Of a stretch of DNA of 50,162 nucleotides, positions 42,415 to 50,162 are shown one piece after another. This DNA comes from Gammaproteobacteria bacterium (GTDB taxonomy: Bacteria > Pseudomonadota > Gammaproteobacteria > GCA-001735895): assembly GCA_018669845.1 (NCBI GenBank), contig JABHSO010000111.1, positions 24,001 through 74,162 of the forward strand, given 5' to 3'. The position numbers and the translations under genes are program-made. Numbering within the stretch: the stretch's first letter is position 1; every line of letters starts with the position of its first letter. The notes under the pieces are model-generated. The model had not been told where the DNA came from. It made no database searches and worked only from the letters and a program-made list of their open reading frames with translations.

Positions 42415-43053
42415 TTATTTTTTTAATAAACTGTCCAGTGATACCGTATTTTCCTGTATTGGGTTTTCCACTTTCTTGATCTGAAAATATTTATAACCAT
42501 TCAGCATAGCAGAAATTTGAGCACCGCTGCCTTTGATGTCATGCAATAAAACAAATGCTATATGTGTCAGAGTGAAATATAAAATAATGGTAGCTAAAAT
42601 AGAATGTAGTTCTGGCATTGTAAATCCTGCCAAAAAAATATAGTTTCCAGTTAAAAAGCCGGTAGTAGTGGTTAATATCATTATCAAAATTGACATCAGG
42701 TAAACAGGTTGCCAGACAGGGTTAAAAGCGTACCAGTCAGGGCAGGGAAGTTTACCCAATGAAGCATAAAATTTTACAGTTTGCAGTAAAACATGACGTT
42801 GTTCTTTAGTGGGAATAAGTAAACGCCAGTGTCCGGAACCGGGTTTAAATAATAGATAAATGCGAAAAGCCAGTACCAGTGATAGAGCTTGCCCGATCAT
42901 GATATGCCAGTCTAACCAGGCGATGACATCCACATCAGAATGCTGAACCAGCCAGGCACTAATGAGCAGAAAAACAGTAGCCCCGGCAATTAACCAGTGG
43001 GTGATACGTTGTGCACTTGAAAAAACTGTAACTCGATTAATATTGTTCGACAT
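42415..43053 (-). CDS. Cytochrome b561-like membrane protein
   Basis: 212 aa with four membrane spans. Histidines in SSAQRITHWLIAGA (H19), LDWHIMIGQA and the later MPELHSILATI and LTHIAFVLLHD are placed like the heme b ligands of the Ni/Fe-hydrogenase b-type / b561 family. It may move electrons between quinone and a periplasmic cytochrome. The partner gene is not adjacent. It ends 68 bases before the DUF2207 gene begins in genome order. Confidence 0.8.
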   Translation of the reverse strand: MSNNINRVTVFSSAQRITHWLIAGATVFLLISAWLVQHSDVDVIAWLDWHIMIGQALSLVLAFRIYLLFKPGSGHWRLLIPTKEQRHVLLQTVKFYASLGKLPCPDWYAFNPVWQPVYLMSILIMILTTTTGFLTGNYIFLAGFTMPELHSILATIILYFTLTHIAFVLLHDIKGSGAQISAMLNGYKYFQIKKVENPIQENTVSLDSLLKK

Positions 43054-43120
43054 TAAAGTTGTTTAAATTTGAATAGTTTACGAATATCTGGAATTGATCA
43101 GCCATAGTATCGGCAATGAT

Positions 43121-45025
43121 TTACCAGCCCCCACCGCCTCCTCCGCCACCACCGCCACCACCGCCACCCGATGAACCTCCTACAGAGCCAGAAGATGAAC
43201 CAGGTGCTGTTGATGAAGAACTTATAGCAGAGTCCAGACCTGTTGAAATGGAACTGGTGAAGTCATTCATATCATGATAGTTATTGTGATAAAGGAAACC
43301 GGTTGGATGAACGCCTTTTTCAATTAAACCTGAATCAATAGATCGTTCAAGTTTTTTTGACCATGAGTGATTTACACCCAGAGCTATGGCGTAGGGTAGA
43401 AACTGTTGATAGATATCGTTTGAAAATTCAGGTTGCCCGGAAAGTTTTAACTCATCCTCTTCGGCAATACTTAAATATAATTTAAAACTTTCAATTTTAT
43501 CCAGTAACTTGCGACCGGCCAGGGTCGGGGCTTTAAGCCATTGTTCAAACATAATGTTTGCTGCAATCATCAGGTAAATAGAGACAGCAACTGGCCAGGA
43601 GATATCTTCTAGCATGAAGTGTAGTGAAGAAATTAAATCACTAAGCACTAAAGCCAGGATTCCAAAACTGACAATTTGAATAGCTAACCCTATCAGTGAT
43701 GGTTGCTTTCCTTTTTTCAGATATGACCTGAAAAGTTTTACGATAATAACAAAGGGAATGAAAGAAATGATACTGACAGCGATAGTTGAGATGGTCATTG
43801 CTTCATCTGGAAGAGTCAGAATAGAAAAAATGATAGTCGCCAGACTGATAAGCATGCCAGGGAAAAAGAATTTCTTGTTGGTATTGAAATGCAACTTTTC
43901 ATAGTCTTCACGTAGAGACGTTTCATGATTGTTAAGTGCTTTTCTGAGCCTTTTGTGTTCTGACTGAGTTAGGGTGATCTGGTCTGAGGATTCGAATAAC
44001 TGTTGTAATATGGCCGATTCCCCAGCCGCTAGATGTGTAGCAGGAGAATAGAGTTTATGGATGATAAAATTTTTACTGCTATTCTGGTCGATGCTGATAA
44101 AACCCTTGATGGCCAGGTTAACCAGTGCGACGGTAAAGCAGCTTTTATCATAGGACATTTGAGAGATGAAACGTGTAGAGGCTGGAGAGAAACCTTCAGG
44201 AGCCTGATAGAGTGGTAAAATAATTCCCTTATCAGGATCTTTCCCCACCTTTAGCCAGATAAATACATAGTAAATTAATACTAAAGCCAGCCCTGAAACT
44301 GCTATCAGGCTGTGTTTATTGTTTTCAATGTATAGTGCTCTCAGTTGACCGGCATCGGGTTCGGTAATAATGCCCTTGGGCCAGTTAGCCACAATGGTTA
44401 AACCTTCATGAGCCTTTAAAAGCTGAGTTGTCGTGAAGTTGAATTGTCCAGAATGCAAAATTTGATGTGTAAGAAATTGCTGAGTTGATCCTTTTATTCC
44501 CGTGTAACCGGTTAGAGAAATGTGACTGCTCTCGACAGCTTCTGGTAACGTGACTATTGCTGATGCTTGCTGAATTGGAAAGTTCCAGCCATTGCCGGTA
44601 ACGTTAAAGTACAACTCATCATATTCATTAAAAAATCCCAGTTGATGCGTAGTGGTGAACTCAATCTGATAACTGTAGTGACCTGGTTTTAGAATAACAT
44701 CTCTATTACCGATATAAATTCGAATGCCATTGGATAATTTGCTAGTGTGATAATCTTCTTTCACCCCATCACGTTGGACTGATATCAGGGTAAACCCGAC
44801 TTTACTGATACCGCTTTTGTCTTTATATAAAGTGGGGAAATCTCGGTAAATACCTCGTTTTATCTGATTATTTTCAGCCCTGACCTGAATGGTTTCTATG
44901 ATATGCAGCTGTCCATTTTGTTGAATGTTGATATCACTGTGGTAGGAGGTAATAACTTCTTTAGCGTGCAGGTTGAAAGACAGTATCAGGGTAAGAAATA
45001 GTAGAAGCGATAGAAGGATTTTCAT
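43121..45025 (-). CDS. DUF2207 membrane protein with poly-glycine tail
   Basis: 634 aa. A signal peptide ends near LHAKEV; the DUF2207 beta domain follows (ITSYHSDINIQQNGQLHIIE, RGIYRDFPTLYKD), then a span near 240-260, a cytoplasmic middle part and two or three spans at 385-500. The end is a low-complexity tail of Ser and Gly that closes with more than ten glycines and W, as is typical of this family. The LemA gene overlaps its start by one base, and the two are a common pair. The role is envelope-related but not known; the pair is often found together in bacteria. Confidence 0.87.
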   Translation of the reverse strand: MKILLSLLLFLTLILSFNLHAKEVITSYHSDINIQQNGQLHIIETIQVRAENNQIKRGIYRDFPTLYKDKSGISKVGFTLISVQRDGVKEDYHTSKLSNGIRIYIGNRDVILKPGHYSYQIEFTTTHQLGFFNEYDELYFNVTGNGWNFPIQQASAIVTLPEAVESSHISLTGYTGIKGSTQQFLTHQILHSGQFNFTTTQLLKAHEGLTIVANWPKGIITEPDAGQLRALYIENNKHSLIAVSGLALVLIYYVFIWLKVGKDPDKGIILPLYQAPEGFSPASTRFISQMSYDKSCFTVALVNLAIKGFISIDQNSSKNFIIHKLYSPATHLAAGESAILQQLFESSDQITLTQSEHKRLRKALNNHETSLREDYEKLHFNTNKKFFFPGMLISLATIIFSILTLPDEAMTISTIAVSIISFIPFVIIVKLFRSYLKKGKQPSLIGLAIQIVSFGILALVLSDLISSLHFMLEDISWPVAVSIYLMIAANIMFEQWLKAPTLAGRKLLDKIESFKLYLSIAEEDELKLSGQPEFSNDIYQQFLPYAIALGVNHSWSKKLERSIDSGLIEKGVHPTGFLYHNNYHDMNDFTSSISTGLDSAISSSSTAPGSSSGSVGGSSGGGGGGGGGGGGGGW

Positions 45026-45546
45026 TATTGAGATTCTGACATTTCGAAATATTCGGCGGCCTTAAAACTGAAAAGATTAGCGATGAGCAAATCAGGAAAG
45101 GTTTCTATTCTGGTGTTCAGGTTATTGACGGCACCATTGTAATAACGGCGAGCAAAGTGAATATCCTTTTCTATCAGGGATATTTCCTGTTGCAGGTCGA
45201 GGTAGCTTTTATTGGTTTTCAGCTCCGGGTAACTTTCGGCTACTGCATAAATTGAAAATAAAGAACTTGAGAGCTGGCTTTCAAGTTTACCCTGTTGATT
45301 AACAGCATTGTGTTTTTTGGCCTGTTGCCTGAGTTCGGTGACAGCCTGTAATGTTGCCTGTTCATAACTGGCATACTGTTTTATTGCGCTGACCAGTTTA
45401 GGGATAAGGTCGTGGCGTCGTTTTAATTGCACATCAATATCACTCCAACCGGATAAGACACGATGTTTATCTCTAATCAGTTTGTTATAACTCATAACCA
45501 GAAAGCTGATGATTATGGTGAGTGGAATAAGAATGAGCCAGATCAT
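45025..45546 (-). CDS. lemA: LemA family protein
   Basis: 173 aa. An N-terminal membrane anchor (LILIPLTIIISFLVMSYN) is followed by a helical bundle with the LemA stretches WSDIDVQLKRRHDLIPKLVS, SYEQATLQAVTELR and HFARRYYNGAVNNLNTRIE. It extends into the periplasm or cytoplasm from one anchor. Its stop codon overlaps the start of the DUF2207 gene, so the pair is translated together. Function is unknown; LemA/DUF2207 pairs are widespread. Confidence 0.95.
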   Translation of the reverse strand: MIWLILIPLTIIISFLVMSYNKLIRDKHRVLSGWSDIDVQLKRRHDLIPKLVSAIKQYASYEQATLQAVTELRQQAKKHNAVNQQGKLESQLSSSLFSIYAVAESYPELKTNKSYLDLQQEISLIEKDIHFARRYYNGAVNNLNTRIETFPDLLIANLFSFKAAEYFEMSESQ

Positions 45547-45579
45547 ACGGGCAATATACCAAAAAACGTGCTGAAGAGT

Positions 45580-45601
45580 GTAAGGCTCGTCATGCGCACC
45601 A
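45580..45601. repeat. Degenerate REP-like unit
   Basis: GTAAGGCTCGTCATGCGCAC followed by CA matches the first unit at 30815 at about 17 of 22 places. It lies just upstream of lemA, between that gene and the sulfur-globule-like gene's terminator. Confidence 0.55.
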
Positions 45602-45635
45602 ATAAGGTTTGATATATTAAATTTATAAGGGCAAA

Positions 45636-45661
45636 AAAAAACCCGGCAAAAGCCGGGTTTT
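45636..45661 (-). terminator. Intrinsic terminator of the sulfur-globule-like gene
   Basis: AACCCGGC and GCCGGGTT, with four bases between, form a GC-rich stem that on the minus strand is followed by nine Ts. It lies 19 bases past the stop of the gene at 45681-46496. On the plus strand a shorter run of Ts also follows, so it may act both ways. Confidence 0.88.
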
Positions 45662-45680
45662 GATTATTGACGTAACGTGT

Positions 45681-46496
45681 TTAACGTCTGACTTTAGGGC
45701 TTATGTTAACGCCACTATCTTTTTTCTTGTTTCCAAATCCGATTGATCCACGATCTTTATTATCGTTGTATCCATCATCGCCACCGTAAGTGAATCCTTC
45801 ACTAAAATTTTGCATCTCGCCCGGCATATCTATGGCAGCATCTCTAAACTCTGTTTCTACATCAATTGGATTAGGAATAGAGATTGAAGGAGCTTTCCAG
45901 CCACCAGGCATCGTGCCGAGTCTATTTGGTGTGATCATCATGTCTTCCCAGGCTTCTGCAAAGCCTTCTTCGGGGTCTGATGGGTCAAACCATTTGCTTG
46001 GTCCACCGTTACGTCCCCACAGGTTGTCATAATCACGATTCCACGGAGCACGTCCCCAGCTACGATCCCATGGACCATGAACAGGAAGTACATCTTCGTA
46101 TATGCTGTCATGTCCCGGCCACATTTCTTCCATAAAACCACTGTTACCGGTGAAAGGCATATTGTTTCTACCGAATGGTCCGTTACGGAAAGAATTGTTA
46201 TTGAAAGGTCCGTTACGGAAAAAATTATTATTCGATGGACCACGATTATATTGGCCATAATTCATATTACGGTTATAGCCGTTATAGTTTGGATAGCGGT
46301 TATATCCATTGTAGTTCTGACGGTTATAGTTAGGATAGCGGTTGTATCCATTGTTGTTCTGGGCATTATAATTCTGGTAAGGGTTCCCGTAAGGTGTGCC
46401 ATAACCATAGGGATTTTGTCCCTGTGCCTGTACTGACTGACTCGATAAAACGAGAGCAGCAAAGCTTGCTAATAGTAAAGGTTTAAAATTCATCAT
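45681..46496 (-). CDS. Gly/Asn/Tyr-rich secreted protein, sulfur-globule-protein-like
   Basis: 271 aa. A signal peptide ends near SVQAQG. Residues about 25-115 are low-complexity repeats of Asn, Tyr and Gly (NNGYNRYPNYN, NYNGYNRYPNYN) followed by two NNxFRNGPF units. The second half is ordered and acidic (WPGHDSIYEDVLPVHGPWDR, WFDPSDPEEGFAEAWEDMM). Asn/Tyr/Gly-rich repeats after a secretion signal are the mark of the proteins that coat periplasmic sulfur globules in Allochromatium and relatives. On this basis I infer a sulfur-storage role; an unrelated structural envelope protein is the alternative. A strong terminator follows it. Confidence 0.65.
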   Translation of the reverse strand: MMNFKPLLLASFAALVLSSQSVQAQGQNPYGYGTPYGNPYQNYNAQNNNGYNRYPNYNRQNYNGYNRYPNYNGYNRNMNYGQYNRGPSNNNFFRNGPFNNNSFRNGPFGRNNMPFTGNSGFMEEMWPGHDSIYEDVLPVHGPWDRSWGRAPWNRDYDNLWGRNGGPSKWFDPSDPEEGFAEAWEDMMITPNRLGTMPGGWKAPSISIPNPIDVETEFRDAAIDMPGEMQNFSEGFTYGGDDGYNDNKDRGSIGFGNKKKDSGVNISPKVRR

Positions 46497-46612
46497 TGTC
46501 TCGCCATCTCCAGTAGTAGATCCAGTTTCTTAAGAACTGGTCAAATAATTATTCAGTATCATTGAGCAGGGAGCATAACGAAAACAAACAATTAAAGCAA
46601 TATAAGAATTTG

Positions 46613-47464
46613 CTAATATACTAAATAATGTTTTTCGGCAGCGGTAACAGTTTGTGTCATCAGGGTGGCAATCGTCATTGGGCCGACACCTCCGGGAACC
46701 GGTGTATAGGCATAACAGCTGTCTTTTATGGCTTCAAGTTCGACATCACCAATGCCGCCCGGGTGATACCCTGCATCGATAACCACGGCGCCATCTTTAA
46801 TCCAGTCACCCTTGATAAGTTCGGGCTGACCCACTGCACCGACAATAATATCAGCCTGTTTTACGAAGGATGGTAAATCCTGAGTTCTTGAGTGACAGAT
46901 GGTGACAGTGGCATTTTCATTCAATAGCATCATTGCCATGGGTTTACCTAAAATTGCGCTACGACCTATAACTACGGCATGTTTGCCATTGATTTCAATG
47001 CCATATTCTTTGAGTATGGTCATGATGCCGGCTGGTGTTGCAGAACCATAGGCAAATTCCTGCATAACCATTTTTCCAAAGCCGAGTGAGGTAACGCCGT
47101 CCACATCTTTATTCAATGCGATCGCATCAAAGCATAAACGCTCATCAATTTGTTTGGGTACGGGGTGCTGTAACAGAATGCCGTGAACATCAGGGTTATC
47201 ATTTAGTTTCTGGATTTCAGAAATTAACTGTTCAGTGGTGATGTCTTTATCCAGTACCAGTCGAATAGATTCCATGCCGACACGTTTACAGGCATTGCCT
47301 TTCATTTTAACGTAAGTGGCGGAAGCGGGGTCATCTCCAACCAGAATGGTGGCGAGTATGGGAGTCGTGCCCCCGGTATGTTTTTTAATGGCTTCAACTC
47401 GTGTCATCAGTTGTTGTTCAACTTTTGTAGCGAGTGCTTTTCCATCCAGAACAATTGCAGCCAT
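46613..47464 (-). CDS. folD: Methylene-THF dehydrogenase / methenyl-THF cyclohydrolase
   Basis: 283 aa. FolD converts 5,10-methylene-THF to 10-formyl-THF with NADP. Substrate site: [18 protein letters not shown], with the catalytic K in [19 protein letters not shown]; the motif [13 protein letters not shown]; and [17 protein letters not shown] for NADP. The end, [15 protein letters not shown], is typical. Normal length. It is a single gene. Confidence 0.97.
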   Translation of the reverse strand: MAAIVLDGKALATKVEQQLMTRVEAIKKHTGGTTPILATILVGDDPASATYVKMKGNACKRVGMESIRLVLDKDITTEQLISEIQKLNDNPDVHGILLQHPVPKQIDERLCFDAIALNKDVDGVTSLGFGKMVMQEFAYGSATPAGIMTILKEYGIEINGKHAVVIGRSAILGKPMAMMLLNENATVTICHSRTQDLPSFVKQADIIVGAVGQPELIKGDWIKDGAVVIDAGYHPGGIGDVELEAIKDSCYAYTPVPGGVGPMTIATLMTQTVTAAEKHYLVY

Positions 47465-47670
47465 AAATTCACCAAGATATAAGTTTAAAATTTGTTCTAT
47501 TATAAATGATTGAGAATGTTTTTCGTTGCAAGATTTAAGACTAAGAATATATCTATGTCGAATTATTTACTTTAAGGCAAAAAAACTTCTGTTTAGCCTT
47601 AATAAAAAAGTTTTATTGTGGATATACGCTATATTCAAGTTAGGATCTGGGAAATAAACTTAGATATATA

Positions 47671-48159
47671 ATGGAGCAATTCAACACCTTTAAATTTAGC
47701 AGAACTTATAACCATCATGGTTATAAGTTAATGATGCTATGTGATTTTTTTAAATCTGTTTTAGCCCTCCTGTTAATCACTGTTTATCCAGTAAGTTTAT
47801 CTGCAGAGCAGTTACTGGTAAACACCGGTACAACTGAAAATATAATCAGCCGGAATAAAGCTCGTCTCTATTTTAGCCAGCGTCTTACTCACTGGCCGGA
47901 TGGTAAATCAATCACTTTAGTGGTGCTGTCTGATGATGATCCTTTGCATATAGAGTTTAGTAAAAAAGTTCTCGGTCTTTACCCTTACCAATTACGACGC
48001 GCCTGGGACAGGCAGTTATTTACCGGAACAGGACAGGCACCCATTACTGTCTCCAGTGAGCAGGAAGCTCGTGAAGTTATTGCTGCAACGCCCGGTAGTT
48101 TGAGTTACGTGTCTGGTGATATACAAAATGAAAAAATTAGACAAATGGAGGTTAAATAG
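47671..48159 (+). CDS. PstS-like periplasmic protein
   Basis: 162 aa from the ATG at 47671; a start at 47731 (MMLCDFFKSV) would give a cleaner signal peptide ending at SLSAEQ. The mature part resembles short phosphate-ABC-type binding domains: ISRNKARLYFSQRLTHWPDG, IEFSKKVLGLYPYQLRRAWD and a last AATPGSLSYVS that matches the serine-rich anion loop of PstS-like proteins. It is placed directly before a porin gene, and such small proteins are often co-encoded with porins and a signalling kinase or cyclase. That later part of the set is cut off by the IS element. Confidence 0.7.
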   Translation: MEQFNTFKFSRTYNHHGYKLMMLCDFFKSVLALLLITVYPVSLSAEQLLVNTGTTENIISRNKARLYFSQRLTHWPDGKSITLVVLSDDDPLHIEFSKKVLGLYPYQLRRAWDRQLFTGTGQAPITVSSEQEAREVIAATPGSLSYVSGDIQNEKIRQMEVK

Positions 48160-48561
48160 GTGAATTATAAATCTTTCACCAGCATTTTATTTGTTGTTAT
48201 ATTTTCTGTTTTTACGGTACAGGCTCAGGATGTAACTAGTAATCGAGTGCAATGGCATGGATTCTTAACACAGGGTTATTTCAAAACAACTGATAATAGT
48301 TTTTTTGGAAATAGTGAAAATGGATCTTTTGATTTAACCGAGCTGGGGCTAAGTGGGTCTTACCGTGCATCGGAAAATATTTTGCTGGCCGGTCAGGTAC
48401 TGAGCCGGAATGCTGGTGAAATGTACGATGCTTCACCTTCCGTCGATTTCTTACTGGCTGACATAATGCTAAGTAGCTCTGAGACGGGGAAAACGGGTGT
48501 GAGAATCGGTCGCACAAAAAATGCTTTAGGTTTATACCCTGATCCACACATAGAAAATTAA
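48160..48561 (+). pseudogene. Outer-membrane porin interrupted by IS1380-family element
   Basis: The gene begins with GTG directly after the upstream stop, with GGAGG eight bases before. A signal peptide ends near VQAQDV and the mature protein has an alternating beta-barrel pattern starting VQWHGFLTQGYFKTTDNSFF. About 125 codons remain; the natural frame ends at the IS left repeat (48537) and the stop at 48559-48561 is IS-derived. The rest of the gene is expected beyond the right edge of the window. The PstS-like neighbour upstream suggests an anion-linked porin. Confidence 0.85.
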
Positions 48562-50162
48562 AAAACGAATAAAGCCCTGGCTGTATAATGGTTTGCACCA
48601 CACAAGACCAGCACCCAATAGGTGAACAACCAAGGCTCATGAATATTTTACCCTACAACCTCGCTACCACAAACGACTCATTAACTTCCCGTGCCGGATT
48701 ATTAGCCATTGCACAGGTTATGGAATCCATACAGCTATCACAACGAATTAATAAATATTTCCCAGCACCTGGAAGCAATCGTGGATTCCAGCCATCTACC
48801 TTTATTGAGACACTCATTCTGATGCAGCATGAAGGTGGCTTCCATCTGGATGACGTTCGTCACCTCAATGATGATGAAGCCTTAAGAACGGTACTGGGTT
48901 TAGATAAAATACCACAAGCCAGTTCACTGGGAAGCTGGCTACGTCGACTGGGTAACCACAATCAAAGCTTTACCGCCTGGACACAGGTTAACAAAGCCGT
49001 CTTAAAGGCAGCATTACATCAATGCAAAGGAATAACGCTTGATATTGATGCAACAGAAGTTATTGCCAATAAAGCTGATGCCCAGTGGACTTATAAAAAG
49101 AACAAAGGCTATATGCCGATGGTCGGTCATATAGCTGAAGTTGGGCAAGTGGTTGCCTGTGATTTTCGCCAGGGTAATGCCTCACCAGCGAAAGAGAATT
49201 TGGAATTTATTCATCAATGTGAGCATTCATTACCCGATGGCTGTTTTGTTCAGTCTTTACGGATTGATGCCGCCGGCTATCAAAAAAAGATTATCGAGCA
49301 TTGTGATAATAGAAGCATTAAGTATGCGATCAGGGCTAAAACCAGTGCCGCTATTAAAGAGCAAATCGTTGCATTAACAGAAGCAGACTGGCAGCCACTC
49401 CTGAATAAAAAAGGGGGTCCTGTAACAGGTCAGCATACAACGCGAATGGCACACTGGATCAGTGATTATGACAAGTCATTTACGCTGGTTATTCAACGCA
49501 AACGTATTCAGGGTCAAGCTGAGCTGGAATTAGACACCCCTGATAGCGGCGAAGAAATTTGTGCAGATGGATACGTTTACCGGGCCATTGCCACCAATCA
49601 GGATGAATGGAGCAATGCTCAAATTATTCATTGGTATAACCAGCGGGCAGAAGATAGCGAAAATCGGATCAAGGAGCTAAAACTCGATTTTGGTGGCGAC
49701 ATACTGCCTTGCTCTGATTTTAATGCGAATGCATTGTACTTTTTAATTGCCGCACTCTCATTTAACCTGTTTGCACTGATGCGCCAACTCCTGCCAGAGA
49801 GAATAGCCCATCATCGGGCAACGACAGTACGGTGGCGCTTATATGCAATGGCCGCAAAAGTTGTTAAAACGGGCAGACAGCTTTTTATAAAGCTAAAGGC
49901 AAAACATCAGGCAGTTCTGGATCAAGTGCTTCAAGCACTGAGGAGGTTTGACTCGCCGCCCATATAACACGATACAAAAACATCCCCTGTAAACGACAGG
50001 ATAAATCCGCCTAAAAATTGAAATAACAATAAATGCTGTCATTAGTGAGCTGACTTTTCATTAAACAGTCTACTGAATAGTGGCCGTAACGACAGATTTG
50101 ATTGAAAAAGTTTTTTTTAAAGCAGGGTGATGCTGGGTTAAGTTCCTATATGTGGATTTGGG
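48537..50162 (+). mobile_element. IS1380-family insertion sequence
   Basis: The left end CCCTGATCCACACATAG (from 48537) and the reverse complement of the last bases of the window, CCCAAATCCACATATAG, form an imperfect terminal inverted repeat of about 25 bases that continues to TTAA. Between them is a single transposase gene. The element would be 1626 bases, ordinary for the family, and its last base coincides with the last base of the window. TATA just before the left end (48533-48536) is a possible 4-base target duplication but its partner lies outside. Confidence 0.88.
48639..49967 (+). CDS. IS1380-family transposase
   Basis: 442 aa from the ATG at 48639, which has AAGG upstream; an in-frame ATG at 48588 would add 17 residues not typical for the family. 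LTSRAGLLAIAQVMESIQLS starts the N-terminal domain. The DDE catalytic domain includes LDIDATEV (first Asp), the region around SLRIDAAGYQKKIIEHCDN (second Asp) and YNQRAEDSENRIKELKLDFG (Glu). The order and length are normal, and no stop or frameshift is seen, so the protein appears active. Confidence 0.95.
   Translation: MNILPYNLATTNDSLTSRAGLLAIAQVMESIQLSQRINKYFPAPGSNRGFQPSTFIETLILMQHEGGFHLDDVRHLNDDEALRTVLGLDKIPQASSLGSWLRRLGNHNQSFTAWTQVNKAVLKAALHQCKGITLDIDATEVIANKADAQWTYKKNKGYMPMVGHIAEVGQVVACDFRQGNASPAKENLEFIHQCEHSLPDGCFVQSLRIDAAGYQKKIIEHCDNRSIKYAIRAKTSAAIKEQIVALTEADWQPLLNKKGGPVTGQHTTRMAHWISDYDKSFTLVIQRKRIQGQAELELDTPDSGEEICADGYVYRAIATNQDEWSNAQIIHWYNQRAEDSENRIKELKLDFGGDILPCSDFNANALYFLIAALSFNLFALMRQLLPERIAHHRATTVRWRLYAMAAKVVKTGRQLFIKLKAKHQAVLDQVLQALRRFDSPPI

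Noticed and set aside
46077..46436. Plus-strand frame rich in Ile, Val and Thr opposite the Asn/Tyr repeats
   Set aside because: The composition is what the reverse complement of the Asn/Tyr-rich repeat would give; it is a shadow.

Overview
The window looks like chromosome of a moderately AT-rich Gammaproteobacterium that lives by respiration and probably oxidises sulfur. The signs are long-form PutA, NhaR, ApaH, NnrS, FolD and KefB-like proteins of gammaproteobacterial type, several periplasmic c-type cytochromes, and a Gly/Asn/Tyr-rich secreted protein resembling sulfur globule proteins. I saw no rRNA, tRNA or CRISPR array. The left edge cuts an ABC transporter gene. The right edge falls at the inverted repeat of an IS1380-family element, which is what a repeat-induced contig break would look like.

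Layout. Positions 1-3.6 kb hold an amino-acid ABC transporter ATPase end, a saccharopine-dehydrogenase-like protein, homoserine dehydrogenase and a LysR regulator, all on +. Positions 3.6-12 kb are loose and eroded: a MerR regulator beside a 55-codon gene that repeats its C-terminal domain, a PhnD-like binding protein between two copies of a diverged repeat, two dead REP-associated tyrosine transposases (RAYT), NnrS with a Cys-rich microprotein, ApaH, and a diheme cytochrome c. Positions 12.0-20.0 kb are a tight nine-gene operon for a V/A-type rotary ATPase. Positions 20.2-23.6 kb carry three secreted cytochromes, the middle one having the layout of a Cyc2-like fusion of a monoheme cytochrome with an outer-membrane barrel.

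Positions 23.7-30.6 kb carry regulators and metabolism: a SHOCT lipoprotein, a PilZ protein, NhaR, a phosphofructokinase, a cNMP-fold/Ser-Thr kinase fusion and a DUF4097 lipoprotein. Positions 30.9-36.6 kb hold a glycerate-kinase-like protein, an ornithine cyclodeaminase/pyrroline-2-carboxylate reductase family enzyme and PutA. The last two meet tail to tail and could both serve proline breakdown. Positions 38.2-50.2 kb hold an ABC-2 exporter, a KefB-type antiporter, a cytochrome b561-like protein, a DUF2207/LemA pair, the sulfur-globule-like protein, FolD, and a PstS-like/porin pair whose porin is cut by the IS1380 element.

How the parts may fit (inference): the Cyc2-like protein could pass electrons from outside the cell to the periplasmic diheme cytochromes, while the V/A-ATPase next door couples ATP to the proton gradient. 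Palindromic REP-like units near 26.2, 30.8, 40.2 and 45.6 kb sit at gene ends, and the RAYT relics are the kind of enzyme thought to spread such units.
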